Shown here: piece by piece, positions 1 to 8,624 of the stretch
Layout of the letters: every line of letters begins with the position of its first letter
Position numbering within the stretch: the stretch's first letter is position 1
Source of the DNA: JBBRHH01 sp963788015
Lineage (GTDB): Bacteria > Planctomycetota > Phycisphaerae > Tepidisphaerales > Tepidisphaeraceae
Assembly: GCA_963788015.1 (NCBI GenBank)
Contig: CAWBEY010000005.1
Coordinates: forward strand, 62,001-126,000
Length of the DNA stretch: 64,000 nucleotides
Reading direction: 5' to 3'
Notes under the pieces: generated by a model
The model's database searches: none
The model's input: only the letters and a program-made list of their open reading frames with translations
Told to the model about the DNA's origin: nothing
Made by a program: the position numbers and the translations under genes

Positions 1-2
1 AC

Positions 3-2194
3 ATCACGCGGCAGCCCGAGCAAATTCTCGCGTTTAGGGACACTTGGAAACTCGGCATTCATTCCTACCTTTCATACCTGCGTGAACGGTTGGTAATCTC
101 TCGTGCACCTCTTGGCCGAAACAGGCAGCATTTTTGTGCAGATCGGAGATGAGAACGTACATCTCGTTCGTAATTTGCTTGACGAAGTATTTGGCATGGA
201 AAATTTCTGCTCAATCATCTCTTACGCCAAGACAAGCACCACCACCGGTCGGCTATTGCCAGGAACCACAGACTTCATCCTCTGGTATGCCAAAGACAGC
301 GAGCAGGTGAAATACCGCCCGCTTTATACGACTAAGGAATTGGGTGGCACCGGAGCGGGCAAGTACGATCAAGTACAACTACCTGATGGGAATCGGCGCA
401 CGATGCAGCCTTCTGAGAAGGACAATCCAGCAAAGCTTTCCGACGGGAGCCGCGCGTTCAGGCTTGATAACATTACATCTCCCAGAATCCGTGATGCTCG
501 CACCGGCTATTACCCAGTAAAAATTGGCGGTAAATCTTTTCTTCCAGCGCAGGGTGAGTGGAAAACAAATGCGAATGGAATGAAAAATCTAATATCGGCC
601 GGAAGGGTTCAACAAACATCGAACAGCTTAAGCTATGTTCGATTCATTGATGACTTCCCGGCCTACGCGCTGACCAACTCTTGGGCGGATATCGGCGGCA
701 TCCAGAGCCGAAGTGACCCAAAAGTTTACGTTGTACAAACGGCGACAAGTACGGTCGCAGCGTTGCCTCCTCATGACCACCGACCCCGGCGACCTAGTCC
801 TCGACCCCACCTGCGGCTCCGGCACCACCGCCTACGTCGCCGAGCAATGGGGCCGCCGCTGGATCACCACCGACACCTCCCGCGTCGCTCTCGCCTTAGC
901 TCGCACCCGCCTCATGACCGCCCGCTTCCCATATTACCTCCTCGCCGATTCCACCGAGGGTCGCAAAAAAGAAGCTTGATCTCTCCGCTTCCTCCGCGAC
1001 CTCCGTGAACTCTGTGGCGAAAACTTCCTCCTCCTTCACCGACGACATCCGCCGCGGCTTCGTTTATCAGCGCGTTCCCCACGTCACCCTCAAATCCATC
1101 GCCAACAACCCCGACATCAAGGAGGGCATGACCCGCAAGCAGATCGACGACGCCATTGCCCGCCACGCCGACACCGAAACCCTCTTCGACAAACCCTACG
1201 AAGACCCCAAAGCGCCTTCGCGTCACCGGCCCATTCACCGTCGAATCCCTCTCTCCGCACCGCACCATCAGCATCGAAGAAAAGAAACGCCGCAGCGCCG
1301 GCGCCTCCCCCGCCACGGCCGGCTGGGCCATCAAAACCGCCGGCCCCAGCGACTTCGCCCGCATCATTCTCGACAACCTCAAGAAGGCCCCCATCCAGAC
1401 CGGCAAGAAACAGGAGCGCATCAAGCTCGACTCCGTCGAAGCCTATCCCGGCGAATGGATTCACGGCGAAGGCCGCTTCACCGACGCCGACAACAAAGAA
1501 AAACGCGTCGCCATCACCATCGGCCCCGAGTTCGGCACCGTCGAGCCCGGCCTCGTCAAGGAAGCCGCCAAGGAAGCCGTCCGCGGCGTCGGCTTCGACG
1601 TCCTCCTCGTCTGCGGCTTCGCCTTCGATCCCCACGTCTCCGAAGAAGCCAAACGCTACGGCAATCTCACCGTCCTCGCCGTCAAGATGAACCCCGACCT
1701 CGCCATGGGCGACGAGCTGCTCAAGAAGACCGGCGCCGGCAATCTCTTCATGGTCTTCGGCGAACCCGACATCCAGATCATCCACCGCCATGTCGAACCC
1801 ACCCCCGGCCAGATCGGCGGCGAATTGCTCCAGGTCCAGATCAACGGCCTCGACGTCTACGACCCCACCACCGGCGACATCCGCTCCGACTCCACCGACG
1901 ATATCGCCTGCTGGTTCATCGACACCGACTACAACGGCGAATCCTTCTTCGTCCGCCACGCCTATTTCACCGGCGCCGGCGACCCCTACGAAAAGTTGAA
2001 ACGCGCCCTCCGCGCCGAAATCGACGAATCCGCCTGGGCCGCCCTCTACTCCACCACCAGCCGTGCCATTCGCAATCCCCAAGTCCGGACAGATCGCCAT
2101 AAAAGTAATCAACCACTACGGCGACGAAGTCCTGAAGGTCTACAAAATCCCCTCCGCCCCACCCACCAGCAAACCCGCAACTCGCAAGAATTAA
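3..2194 (+). CDS. mod: Type III restriction-modification DNA methyltransferase (Mod), 5'-truncated and frameshifted
   Basis: Site-specific DNA methyltransferase of the type III Mod (beta-class) kind, which would methylate its recognition sequence using AdoMet. The gene enters the window already open, reading RDTWKLGIHSYLSYLRERL near base 36. Motif I, DPTCGSGTT, lies near base 810. The C-terminal part ends with the family's IKVINHYGDEVLKVYKI block before TAA at 2192. The catalytic DPPY motif of this class lies N-terminal to motif I and must be upstream of the window. The protein is spread over six successive frames (junctions near 105, 757, 970, 1209 and 2085). All five shifts fit one extra base each. 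The linker near 983-1020 is a translated repeat. No res gene follows; the next gene is nuoF, so the restriction subunit is either upstream or absent. The family call is firm; whether the gene is functional is unknown. Confidence 0.85.
983..1020 (+). repeat. Word-like C-rich repeat inside the mod linker
   Basis: The stretch reads as stacked short words (tcctccgcgacctccgtgaa, then ctctgtggcgaaaa). It resembles intergenic repeats I associate with planctomycetes and verrucomicrobia. Here it lies inside mod, between the AdoMet-binding domain and the conserved RRGFVYQRVPHVTLKSIA block. In the restored frame it is translated as SASSATSVNSVAK. No second copy occurs in this window, so the repeat identity rests on memory of similar elements. 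Confidence 0.4.
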
Positions 2195-2296
2195 CCCACG
2201 TTCTCCACCACTTCCCGGAATTTCCCTTGACCTCCGCCACCCTCTCGCGTAAGGCATATGTTCGCATTGGCTGCATCAGTGAAGATGCCCCCCCTC

Positions 2297-2325
2297 CATC
2301 CGTGTTCATCCGTGTCCATCAGTGG
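2297..2325 (+). repeat. CATCCGTG-type short tandem repeat
   Basis: Three imperfect copies of catccgtgt/catcagtgg lie in a row, about 100 bases after the mod stop. The pattern matches a dispersed repeat style common in large planctomycete genomes. The bases themselves show the internal repetition; the family assignment is from memory. Confidence 0.5.
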
Positions 2326-2516
2326 CCAACCACAAGAAACATTTTCCTTGACACTCCCTTAACAACCCTCATACAATACTCCAAGCCTCTAGCATCTTCC
2401 CGGGGAACACCCATGCCCACAGCATCCCATCCCAGCACCCACCAAAACCTCGAATGCAAATCCGGGGCTTCTTCCCCCGTAGTCCGCCAAGCCATCTTCA
2501 GCACCGATTCGACGCG

Positions 2517-2618
2517 TCGTTTGGTGGTCGGTTATGTGTCCTTTGATAGTCGGTTAGTGGTCGGTTGGTGGCCGGTTACGTGTCGGTTGGTGGTCGATTG
2601 GTGGTCGGTTATGTGTCG
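2517..2618 (+). repeat. Degenerate GGTCGGTT-type tandem array
   Basis: About 100 bases are built from variants of ggtcggttggt and ggtcggttatgtgtc. An exact 18-base unit (ggtggtcggttatgtgtc) occurs at 2523-2540 and again at 2600-2617. Units vary in length and there are no unique spacers, so this is a decayed tandem repeat and not a CRISPR array. It is T- and G-rich on this strand, while the flanking sequence is C-rich. Confidence 0.65.
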
Positions 2619-2667
2619 CTTTTTACAAGCCACTTTTGGCCTAAACCCTTGTCAACACTCACCCCCC

Positions 2668-2720
2668 CTCCCAAAACCCCCTGCGCAACTCAATTGCACA
2701 ACAAAAACACGCACCGAAAC
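2668..2720 (+). repeat. 53-base dispersed repeat, copy 1
   Basis: This stretch aligns without gaps to 23672-23724; I count 41 of 53 identical positions. It contains the imperfectly palindromic core gcgcaactcaattgc. Both copies are in plus orientation and lie about 150-170 bases upstream of a start codon (nuoF here, a secreted coiled-coil protein at the other). Function is unknown. Confidence 0.5.
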
Positions 2721-2838
2721 TTCCAATTCCCACCCCTCCAAACACGTTTTTTCACACCCCAAAACCAACCAAACCTACGCCCGCTGGCCCACGTTCCGTT
2801 GAAACCCCAACCCCCTCCTGCTAGTGTCATCCTCCAAA

Positions 2839-2860
2839 CTAGCAACCAGCAACCAGCAAC
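2839..2860 (+). repeat. CAGCAAC-type repeat before nuoF
   Basis: Three tandem copies of the word (c)agcaac(c) end 11 bases before the nuoF start codon. A closely similar run, ctagcaactagcaaccag, sits at the stop codon of eno (35801-35818). Both are at gene edges. Confidence 0.5.
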
Positions 2861-2871
2861 TGAGCATTCCC

Positions 2872-4220
2872 ATGGCCTTCACCGAACCCGTCCTCCTCAA
2901 ACGCGTCCCCGACGACGTCTCCAAACGCCGACTCTTCTGGTACGACGACTACGTCGCCACCGGCGGATATGAGTCGCTTAAAAAAGCGCTCAACATGAAG
3001 CCCGACGAAATCATCAAAACCGTCACCGAATCCGGCCTGCGCGGCCGCGGCGGCGCGGGCTTCTCCGCCGGCCAGAAATGGGCCTTCATCCCCAAGGAAA
3101 AAAAAGGCCCTCACTACATGGCCGTCAATGCCGACGAATCCGAGCCCGGCACTTTCAAAGACCGCTACCTCATCGACTACGACCCCCACCAGATGCTCGA
3201 AGGCATCGCCATCTCCTGCTTCGCCACCCAGTGCGACATCGCCTACATCTTCATTCGCGGCGAATACCACCGCCAGGTCCACGTCCTCGAACGCGCCATT
3301 AAGGAAGCCTACGACAAGGGAATCTTCGGCCAGCAGGGCATGCTCGGCTCCAATTACAAGCTCGAGTGCTACGTCCACAAGGGCGCGGCGCTTACATCTG
3401 CGGCGAAGAAACGGGCTTGCTCGAAGCCCTTGAAGGCAAACGGGGCTGGCCTCGCAACAAGCCTCCCTTCCCGGCCATCGCCGGTGCCTTCGCCAAGCCC
3501 ACCGTCATCAACAACGTTGAAACACTCTGCTGCGTCCCCCACATCATCGAACGCGGCGCGGCGTGGTTCAAAACCATGGGCACCCCCTCCAGCCCCGGCC
3601 CAAAACTCTACGGCATGTCCGGCCACGTCAACAAGCCGGGAGTCTACGAGCAGGAACTGGGCATCACCCTCGACTACGCCATCAACGAGCTTTCCGGCGG
3701 AATGAAAGGCGGCAAATACAAGGCCGCCATCTGCGGCGGAATCTCCATGGGCGTGCTCGGCCCCGATCAACTCGACATCAAGCTCGACTTCGACGACGTC
3801 CGCTTCCGCGGCGGATGCCTCGGCCTGGGCACGGCCGGCATGATCGTCATGAACGAGCACACCGACATGGTGAAGGCCCTGCGCAACTGCGTACGCTTCT
3901 ACGCCCACGAATCCTGCGGCCAATGCACCCCTTGCCGCGAAGGCTCCGCCTGGATGCACAAAATCCTCAACCGCGTGGTAGAGGGCGGCGGCCGCGAACG
4001 CGATATCGAAATGCTGCTTGAGCTCGAAAAAACCATGGGCATCATGCCCGGCACCACCATCTGCGGCCTGGCCGACGGCACCGCCTGGGCCACCCGCACC
4101 TTCATCAACAAATTCTACAGCGAGTTCGCCGCCACCTGCCCCCCCGAACCCGTAGTCCCCCTCACCGTTCGACGAGGGCGAATGAACATCACCACGCCGA
4201 TGGGATCCAATACGAGGTAG
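2872..4220 (+). CDS. nuoF: NADH-quinone oxidoreductase subunit F
   Basis: NuoF is the NADH- and FMN-binding subunit of respiratory complex I, at its cytoplasmic tip. It shows the glycine-rich NADH site GRGGAGFSAGQKW (residues about 58-70), the FMN motif AVNADESEPGTFKDR, and the 4Fe-4S motif ESCGQCTPCREGSAW near the C-terminus. I chose the ATG at 2872 because the protein then begins with the usual short N-terminus; an in-frame start at 2824 would translate the repeat. Length is about 449 residues, normal for the family. One base is missing near 3390, where GAGAYICGEETGL should read through a ggg run. The last 25 residues after FINKFYSEF look unlike the family and may reflect a second error. 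No other nuo gene is in the window. Confidence 0.9.
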
Positions 4221-4252
4221 GAAAGGAGGCTGTGCCCACGACATCCCAAGCG

Positions 4253-4294
4253 CCCCACTGCCCACGGCCTACCGCTACTGCCTACTGACTACTA
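4253..4294 (+). repeat. CTACTGC-type short repeat before deoC
   Basis: The words cccactgcccacggcctacc and ctactgcctactgactact follow each other and end six bases before the deoC start codon. This is the same style of low-complexity, gene-edge repeat as those at 2839 and 35801, with a different word. Confidence 0.45.
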
Positions 4295-4299
4295 TTCCA

Positions 4300-5010
4300 A
4301 TGTCCCCAACCGAACTAGCCGCCCACATCGAACATACCATTCTTGCCCCAGAGGCAACGTGGCCGGAAGTTCAGCGCACGGCAATCGAGGCAAGCGCAAA
4401 CGGCTTCGCCGCCGTCTGCGTCTCCCCGGTTTGGGTTGCCCGCACGGCGCGAATCGTCCAAACCGGCGTCTCAGTCTGCACTGTGGTTGGCTTTCCCCAC
4501 GGCACCAACAAGCCGACGCTCAAGGCCATCGAGGCCACCAGCGTCATCAAGGACGGGGCCGATGAGATCGACGTGGTCGCTCATCTGCCCAACCTGATCG
4601 CGGCCGACGTTGATGCCGTGCGTGCCGAGTTGATCGAGATAGTCCGTGCCGCCCGCGCTACCCGGCGCGATGTTGTGGTAAAGGTGATCGTCGAGTCGGC
4701 CTTGCTCTTGCTGCTGGGCGACGACCGTGGCGAGCAAGCCATCGCCGCCGCCTGCAGCGCTGTCCGTGAAAGCGGCTGCGATTACATCAAGACCAGCACC
4801 GGCTACCACCCGGCCGGCGGCGCGAGTGTCGAGGCTATCAGGTTGATGAAACAATACGGCGAAGGCTTGCTCATCAAGGCCGCGGGTGGCATAAAAGACC
4901 TTGCTACCGCACAAGCCATGTTGCAGGCCGGCGCCGACCGCCTTGGAATGAGCGATTCGCTGAAGATCATGGAAGAATTGAGGAACGCCAAAACGGACAC
5001 ACAAGTATGA
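4300..5010 (+). CDS. deoC: Deoxyribose-phosphate aldolase
   Basis: The enzyme splits 2-deoxyribose 5-phosphate into glyceraldehyde 3-phosphate and acetaldehyde in deoxynucleoside catabolism. It is a class I aldolase. The Schiff-base lysine is K164 in DYIKTSTGY, the proton-relay lysine is K193 in LIKAAGGIKD, and the aspartate of that triad is D91 in DEIDVV. At 236 residues it is intact and of normal length. Its stop overlaps the next start (ATGA), so the lipoprotein gene at 5007 is translationally coupled. No other deo genes are nearby. The ATG at 4300 directly follows a repeat, and no clear ribosome binding site is visible. Confidence 0.93.
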   Translation: MSPTELAAHIEHTILAPEATWPEVQRTAIEASANGFAAVCVSPVWVARTARIVQTGVSVCTVVGFPHGTNKPTLKAIEATSVIKDGADEIDVVAHLPNLIAADVDAVRAELIEIVRAARATRRDVVVKVIVESALLLLLGDDRGEQAIAAACSAVRESGCDYIKTSTGYHPAGGASVEAIRLMKQYGEGLLIKAAGGIKDLATAQAMLQAGADRLGMSDSLKIMEELRNAKTDTQV

Positions 5011-5834
5011 CCAAACGATTCAGCACAATCGCCTGCGCCCTCGCCGCCCTCATCCTCATCGCAGGCTGCGCCGCCCAGACCCAATCCTCCATCACACCCA
5101 CGCCGCCGCTTGCCGCGCCATCCACCGCGCCGTCGCTGCTCATTCAGGAGGCCGCCGCCCCCACGCCGTATCTCGTCCATCTCCCCGGCATCGCCGGCCC
5201 GGTCTGGTGCGACAAGGCCTTTGTCACCGGCCTTTCCGAAGGCGGCATCCATGCCGACATGCACATCTACGACTGGACCTGCGACGACCGCGGCATCCAT
5301 GCACTTTGGGCCGTTGAACGCAACCACGAACAGGCCAAATACGTCGCCAGCAAGATCGCCGAGAAATACCACAAAGATCCGCGCACCCCCATCTACCTCA
5401 CCTGTCACAGCGGCGGCGTCGGCGTCGCCATCTGGGCGCTGGAGTGTCTCCCGCCCGACGTCAAGGTGCAGGGCCTGCTCATGCTCGCCCCCGCCATCTC
5501 CCCCACTTACGACCTCACCAACGCCCTCACCCACATCGTCGGCAAGGCCGTCTGCTTCTGCAGCCCCAACGACGGCCTGGTTCTTGGCTACGGTACCAAA
5601 GTTTTCGGCACCATCGACGGCATCCGCTGCGACGCGGCCGGCAAAGTCGGCTTCACCCCGCCCCCCACGGCCGACGCCCAGCAATACGCCAAGCTCACCA
5701 CCCAACCCTACAACGCCGACTGGCTGGAAAAATACGGCTACGGCGGCGACCACATGGGCCTCCTGGGCCGAGCGTTCGCGCGGGGGTACATCGCCCCGCT
5801 CCTTACTGGCGCTACAGCTGTTATCATGCCCTGA
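5007..5834 (+). CDS. Alpha/beta-hydrolase-like lipoprotein
   Basis: The 275-residue protein begins with a lipoprotein signal peptide ending in LIAGC (lipid-carrying C21), followed by a Pro/Ala/Thr linker. The body looks like a serine alpha/beta hydrolase: LVHLPGIAG near the start, nucleophile elbow TCHSGGVG (S135), and a probable catalytic histidine in GGDHMG (about H249). The elbow has cysteine and histidine where the usual motif is GxSxG. The substrate cannot be read from sequence. It overlaps deoC by four bases (ATGA) and probably shares its transcript. It is likely anchored in a membrane facing the periplasm. Confidence 0.7.
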   Translation: MTKRFSTIACALAALILIAGCAAQTQSSITPTPPLAAPSTAPSLLIQEAAAPTPYLVHLPGIAGPVWCDKAFVTGLSEGGIHADMHIYDWTCDDRGIHALWAVERNHEQAKYVASKIAEKYHKDPRTPIYLTCHSGGVGVAIWALECLPPDVKVQGLLMLAPAISPTYDLTNALTHIVGKAVCFCSPNDGLVLGYGTKVFGTIDGIRCDAAGKVGFTPPPTADAQQYAKLTTQPYNADWLEKYGYGGDHMGLLGRAFARGYIAPLLTGATAVIMP

Positions 5835-5853
5835 TTATCGATTGGAACCACAC

Positions 5854-6048
5854 ATGGCCTCCTCAACCACGCCCACCCTCGACGACAGCCGAGCTCCTGC
5901 CGACCGCGTTACCCACTCTCCCTGGCCGACTTCCAAAGCCGCCCTGGCGTATGTCCTCATGACCCTCCTCGCCATCGCTTCGATCTGGTACATCGATCGC
6001 CAGGTTCACCACTCCAACCGGCATGCACCCCCCAGCAACAGTCGTTAA
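5854..6048 (+). CDS. Small single-pass membrane protein
   Basis: An open frame of 64 codons starts 19 bases after the lipoprotein gene. It has a polar, disordered N-terminus, one hydrophobic segment (about residues 30-46, AALAYVLMTLLAIASIWYI), and a basic, histidine-containing tail. I recognise no family. Position and direction suggest it is the last gene of the deoC transcript. It is small enough to be chance, but the clean membrane segment and the spacing favour a real gene. Confidence 0.5.
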   Translation: MASSTTPTLDDSRAPADRVTHSPWPTSKAALAYVLMTLLAIASIWYIDRQVHHSNRHAPPSNSR

Positions 6049-6063
6049 CTTACCGGCACAAAA

Positions 6064-6636
6064 TCAGCGTGAAAAGATATCGGCCACCAGAACCTCGAAG
6101 CCTGGAAGAAACGGCCCTCCCGTCATTCGCTGCGTCGCGTTGAAAAGGGCGGGTTCGGAGTCGCCTCGGAAAACAGTGACCGTTTGGAAAACGGTGTCCA
6201 CCACCCACACCAGCTTCACACCGCATTCGAGATACATCTCAACTTTTTCAGTGATCTCTTCATGCTTGTCCGACGGCGAAAGCACCTCCACGATCAGCTC
6301 CGGCACGCCTTCCAGGAATCCCAGATCCTCAGGATTCGCATCCGCTGTTTCCGGCGATAAATAGGCCACATCAACGCCTACGGAAGTCTCTGGGTTCCGG
6401 CGCAGGATTACGCCGGCCTCGCCCACTAGTACTTCACCGCGCGGTCCGGAAATCCTGTCCGACCAATTTTGCAAGAGATGCGCTATTTTTGCTTCCACAC
6501 GACTGTGCCCGCGATTGCGACGTGTCATCTCCTTCTCCCGTAGTTCCCCACGAATCAGCCACCGCTCCTTGTCGTCGGGCAGATCAAGCAATCTCTCCGA
6601 CGTCCAAGGCTCTGTTTGATAGGCGACAGTCATCAC
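6064..6636 (-). CDS. Uma2-family PD-(D/E)XK nuclease-like protein
   Basis: The 190-residue protein matches the Uma2 (DUF820) family, very abundant in cyanobacteria and planctomycetes and predicted to have a restriction-endonuclease-like fold. Visible family marks are the early MTRRNRGHSRVEAKIAHLL helix, GVDVAYLSPE, and the core VPELIVEVLSPSDKHEEI, where D and E would bind metal. The C-terminal KVEMYLECGVKLVWVVD strand-helix is typical. The biological role of the family is poorly known. It lies 41 bases downstream of the NagB/PIG-L gene on the same strand and might be cotranscribed. Confidence 0.85.
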   Translation of the reverse strand: MMTVAYQTEPWTSERLLDLPDDKERWLIRGELREKEMTRRNRGHSRVEAKIAHLLQNWSDRISGPRGEVLVGEAGVILRRNPETSVGVDVAYLSPETADANPEDLGFLEGVPELIVEVLSPSDKHEEITEKVEMYLECGVKLVWVVDTVFQTVTVFRGDSEPALFNATQRMTGGPFLPGFEVLVADIFSR

Positions 6637-6677
6637 TTCTCCACGTCAATCGCGACCACCCGCATCAATTATAGTCC

Positions 6678-8620
6678 TCACCCTCTCCACCGCACAAACC
6701 CCTCCATCGCCTCGTACTCCGGCAATCCCAGCTTGTCATACTGCGTCGCCGTACTGCGATTGCGATCTTCCGCCCGCTGCCAGAATTCGCGTGGATCGTT
6801 CGGCCCAGGAAACAGGGCCTTGTCTTTTTGCGATTCGTGCTTGAAGACAGCCATGCGCTTTCGCATCAGTTCATCCGGGCTGATCGGCACCGCCATCTCA
6901 ATCTCGTCCACGCCCCATTCCTGCCAGGCACCCCGATACAGCCACAGCACGCACTGCCGCATCCATTCCTGATCCCCCAGGCGCTTTATGGCCGCAAACA
7001 CGGCCGCCAGGCAGACGCGATGTGTGCCGTGCGGGTCAGATAGATCGCCGGCTGCATAGACCTGCTGCGGCCGAACTTTCTCCAATAGCTCCACCGTCAA
7101 CCGAACATCCTCCTCCCCCAGCGGTTTCTTTCGCACCCGGCCAGTCTCGTAAAACGGCAGGTCCATGAAATGAATGTTCTCAGGCCGCACTCCCGAGTAG
7201 CGGGCCGCAGCCCGCGCTTCGGTCCGCCGGATCAATCCTTTCACCTGCTGCATTTCGCGGCTATCCACTTCGCCCGGCTTCTTTCGCCGCATGAACTGCT
7301 CGATCTGCTCCTCGATGCGATGGGCCGAGTTGTCCCCCGGCAGCGCGAATGCCCGGCAATACTCGGCCACAAAATCCGCATGACGCAGCGCCGCATCATC
7401 GAACACGGCAATGTTTCCCGAAGTCTGATACGCCACATGAACCTCATGCCCCTGCTCGCAGAGGCGAATCAGCGTTCCGCCCATCGAGATCACGTCGTCA
7501 TCCGGGTGCGGACTGAACACGACGACGCGCTTCGGGAACGCATCGGCCCCCTCGCGCCCGTATCCTCCCTGCGCCGTCCGCGATCGCCAGCCTTACCGCC
7601 CGGCCAGCCGGTGATGGTGGCTTGCATGCCGCGAAAGACATCGATGTTGATGTCATACGCCCTCCCATGCGCGCTGAGGAGCTCCTGCAAGCCATGCTCG
7701 TTGTAATCTTCATCCGTCAATTTCAGCAGCGGCTTCTTCACCTTCAGCGCCAGCCAGATGGCGGCCTTGCGCACCAGCTTCGCATTCCAAATGATTGGCG
7801 TGGCGTCGGCCCCATGTTCCACGAGCCACGGCGTCTTGAAGCGCGTCAGTTCTGAGGCGGCGGCTTCGTCCAGCATGAACCGCGCGGCCGGATGTTGCTG
7901 GAGATAGCTTGCGGCGACCGACGATGAAATTTCCCCTTCCACCGCCCGGCGCACGATGGGCGCCTTGTGCTCGCCAAACGCTAGAAGCACAACCTTGCGC
8001 GCCGACAAAATCGTCCCAACGCCCATGGTGATGGCCTTGCGCGGCACATTCCATTCGCCAAAAAAATCGCTGGCCGCATCCATGCGCGTCACGCGGTCCA
8101 GCGTGATCAGGCGCGTCCGGCTGTCGCGCGGCGAGCCGGGCTCGTTGAATCCAACATGCCCCGTCCGGCCTACGCCCAGCATCTGCAAATCAATTCCGCC
8201 GGCGTCGCGAATCAGCCGCTCATATTCCTGGCAAAACTCCGCCACCCGCTCGCGCGGCAGCGTTCCGTCCGGGATGTGGATGTTGGCCGGATCTATGTCG
8301 ATAAAGTCAAAGAGGTGCTCATTCATGAATCGGCGGTAGCTCTGCAGCTCATCGGGCGCCATCGGCCAGTATTCATCGAGGTTGAACGTGATCACATTGC
8401 CAAACGACAACCCCTCCTCCTTGTGCAATCGCACCAGTTCGTCATACACCGACACCGGCGTCGATCCCGTCGCCAGGCCCAGCACCGCCATCTCGCGCGA
8501 AGCGGCCTTCTCGCGAATGATCCGCGCAATCTCCCGCGCCACCGCCACACTGGCCTGGGTGCTCGATCCATGAACGCTGACGGGTATCTTTTCCCGGTTT
8601 TCCGAAGCTGCCACGTCCAT
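6678..8620 (-). CDS. nagB: Glucosamine-6-phosphate deaminase fused to a PIG-L-like deacetylase domain
   Basis: About 647 residues in two domains. Residues 1 to about 340 form a NagB deaminase: VLGLATGSTPVSVYDELV, catalytic FNLDEYWPM, and GVGRTGHVGFNEPGSPRDS. This converts glucosamine 6-phosphate to fructose 6-phosphate and ammonia. The C-terminal part begins VVVFSPHPDDDVISMGGT, the zinc-site signature of PIG-L/LmbE-type deacetylases, and continues to DLSDPHGTH. I know long NagB proteins with this tail from Bacteroidetes and planctomycetes, so I read it as one gene with a one-base error near 7550 beside a run of five Cs. It starts four bases after the asnB stop, with GAGGAG nine bases before the ATG. 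The job of the second domain in this fusion is not established. Confidence 0.85.
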
Positions 8621-8624
8621 CGGT

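Larger units (their letters stand above)
2195..2871. other. Intergenic region between mod and nuoF, filled with short repeats
   Basis: I find no gene in these 677 bases. They hold four different short repeats, listed separately: a CATCCGTG-type repeat, a degenerate GGTCGGTT-type tandem array, one copy of a 53-base repeat that recurs near 23.7 kb, and a CAGCAAC-type repeat just before nuoF. A promoter for nuoF should be here, but I cannot pick one with confidence. Confidence 0.6.

Noticed and set aside
1117..2112. Glycine/alanine-rich 331-codon frame on the minus strand
   Set aside because: It lies opposite mod and has only low-complexity composition typical of antisense frames here.
3..2194. 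Programmed frameshifting, because all five breaks in mod have the same sign
   Set aside because: Other genes (nuoF, uvrB) have breaks of the opposite sign and there is no shared slip motif. Base errors explain the pattern better.
2517..2618. Possible CRISPR array
   Set aside because: Units are short, overlapping and unequal, with no unique spacers of constant length, and no cas genes are in the window.
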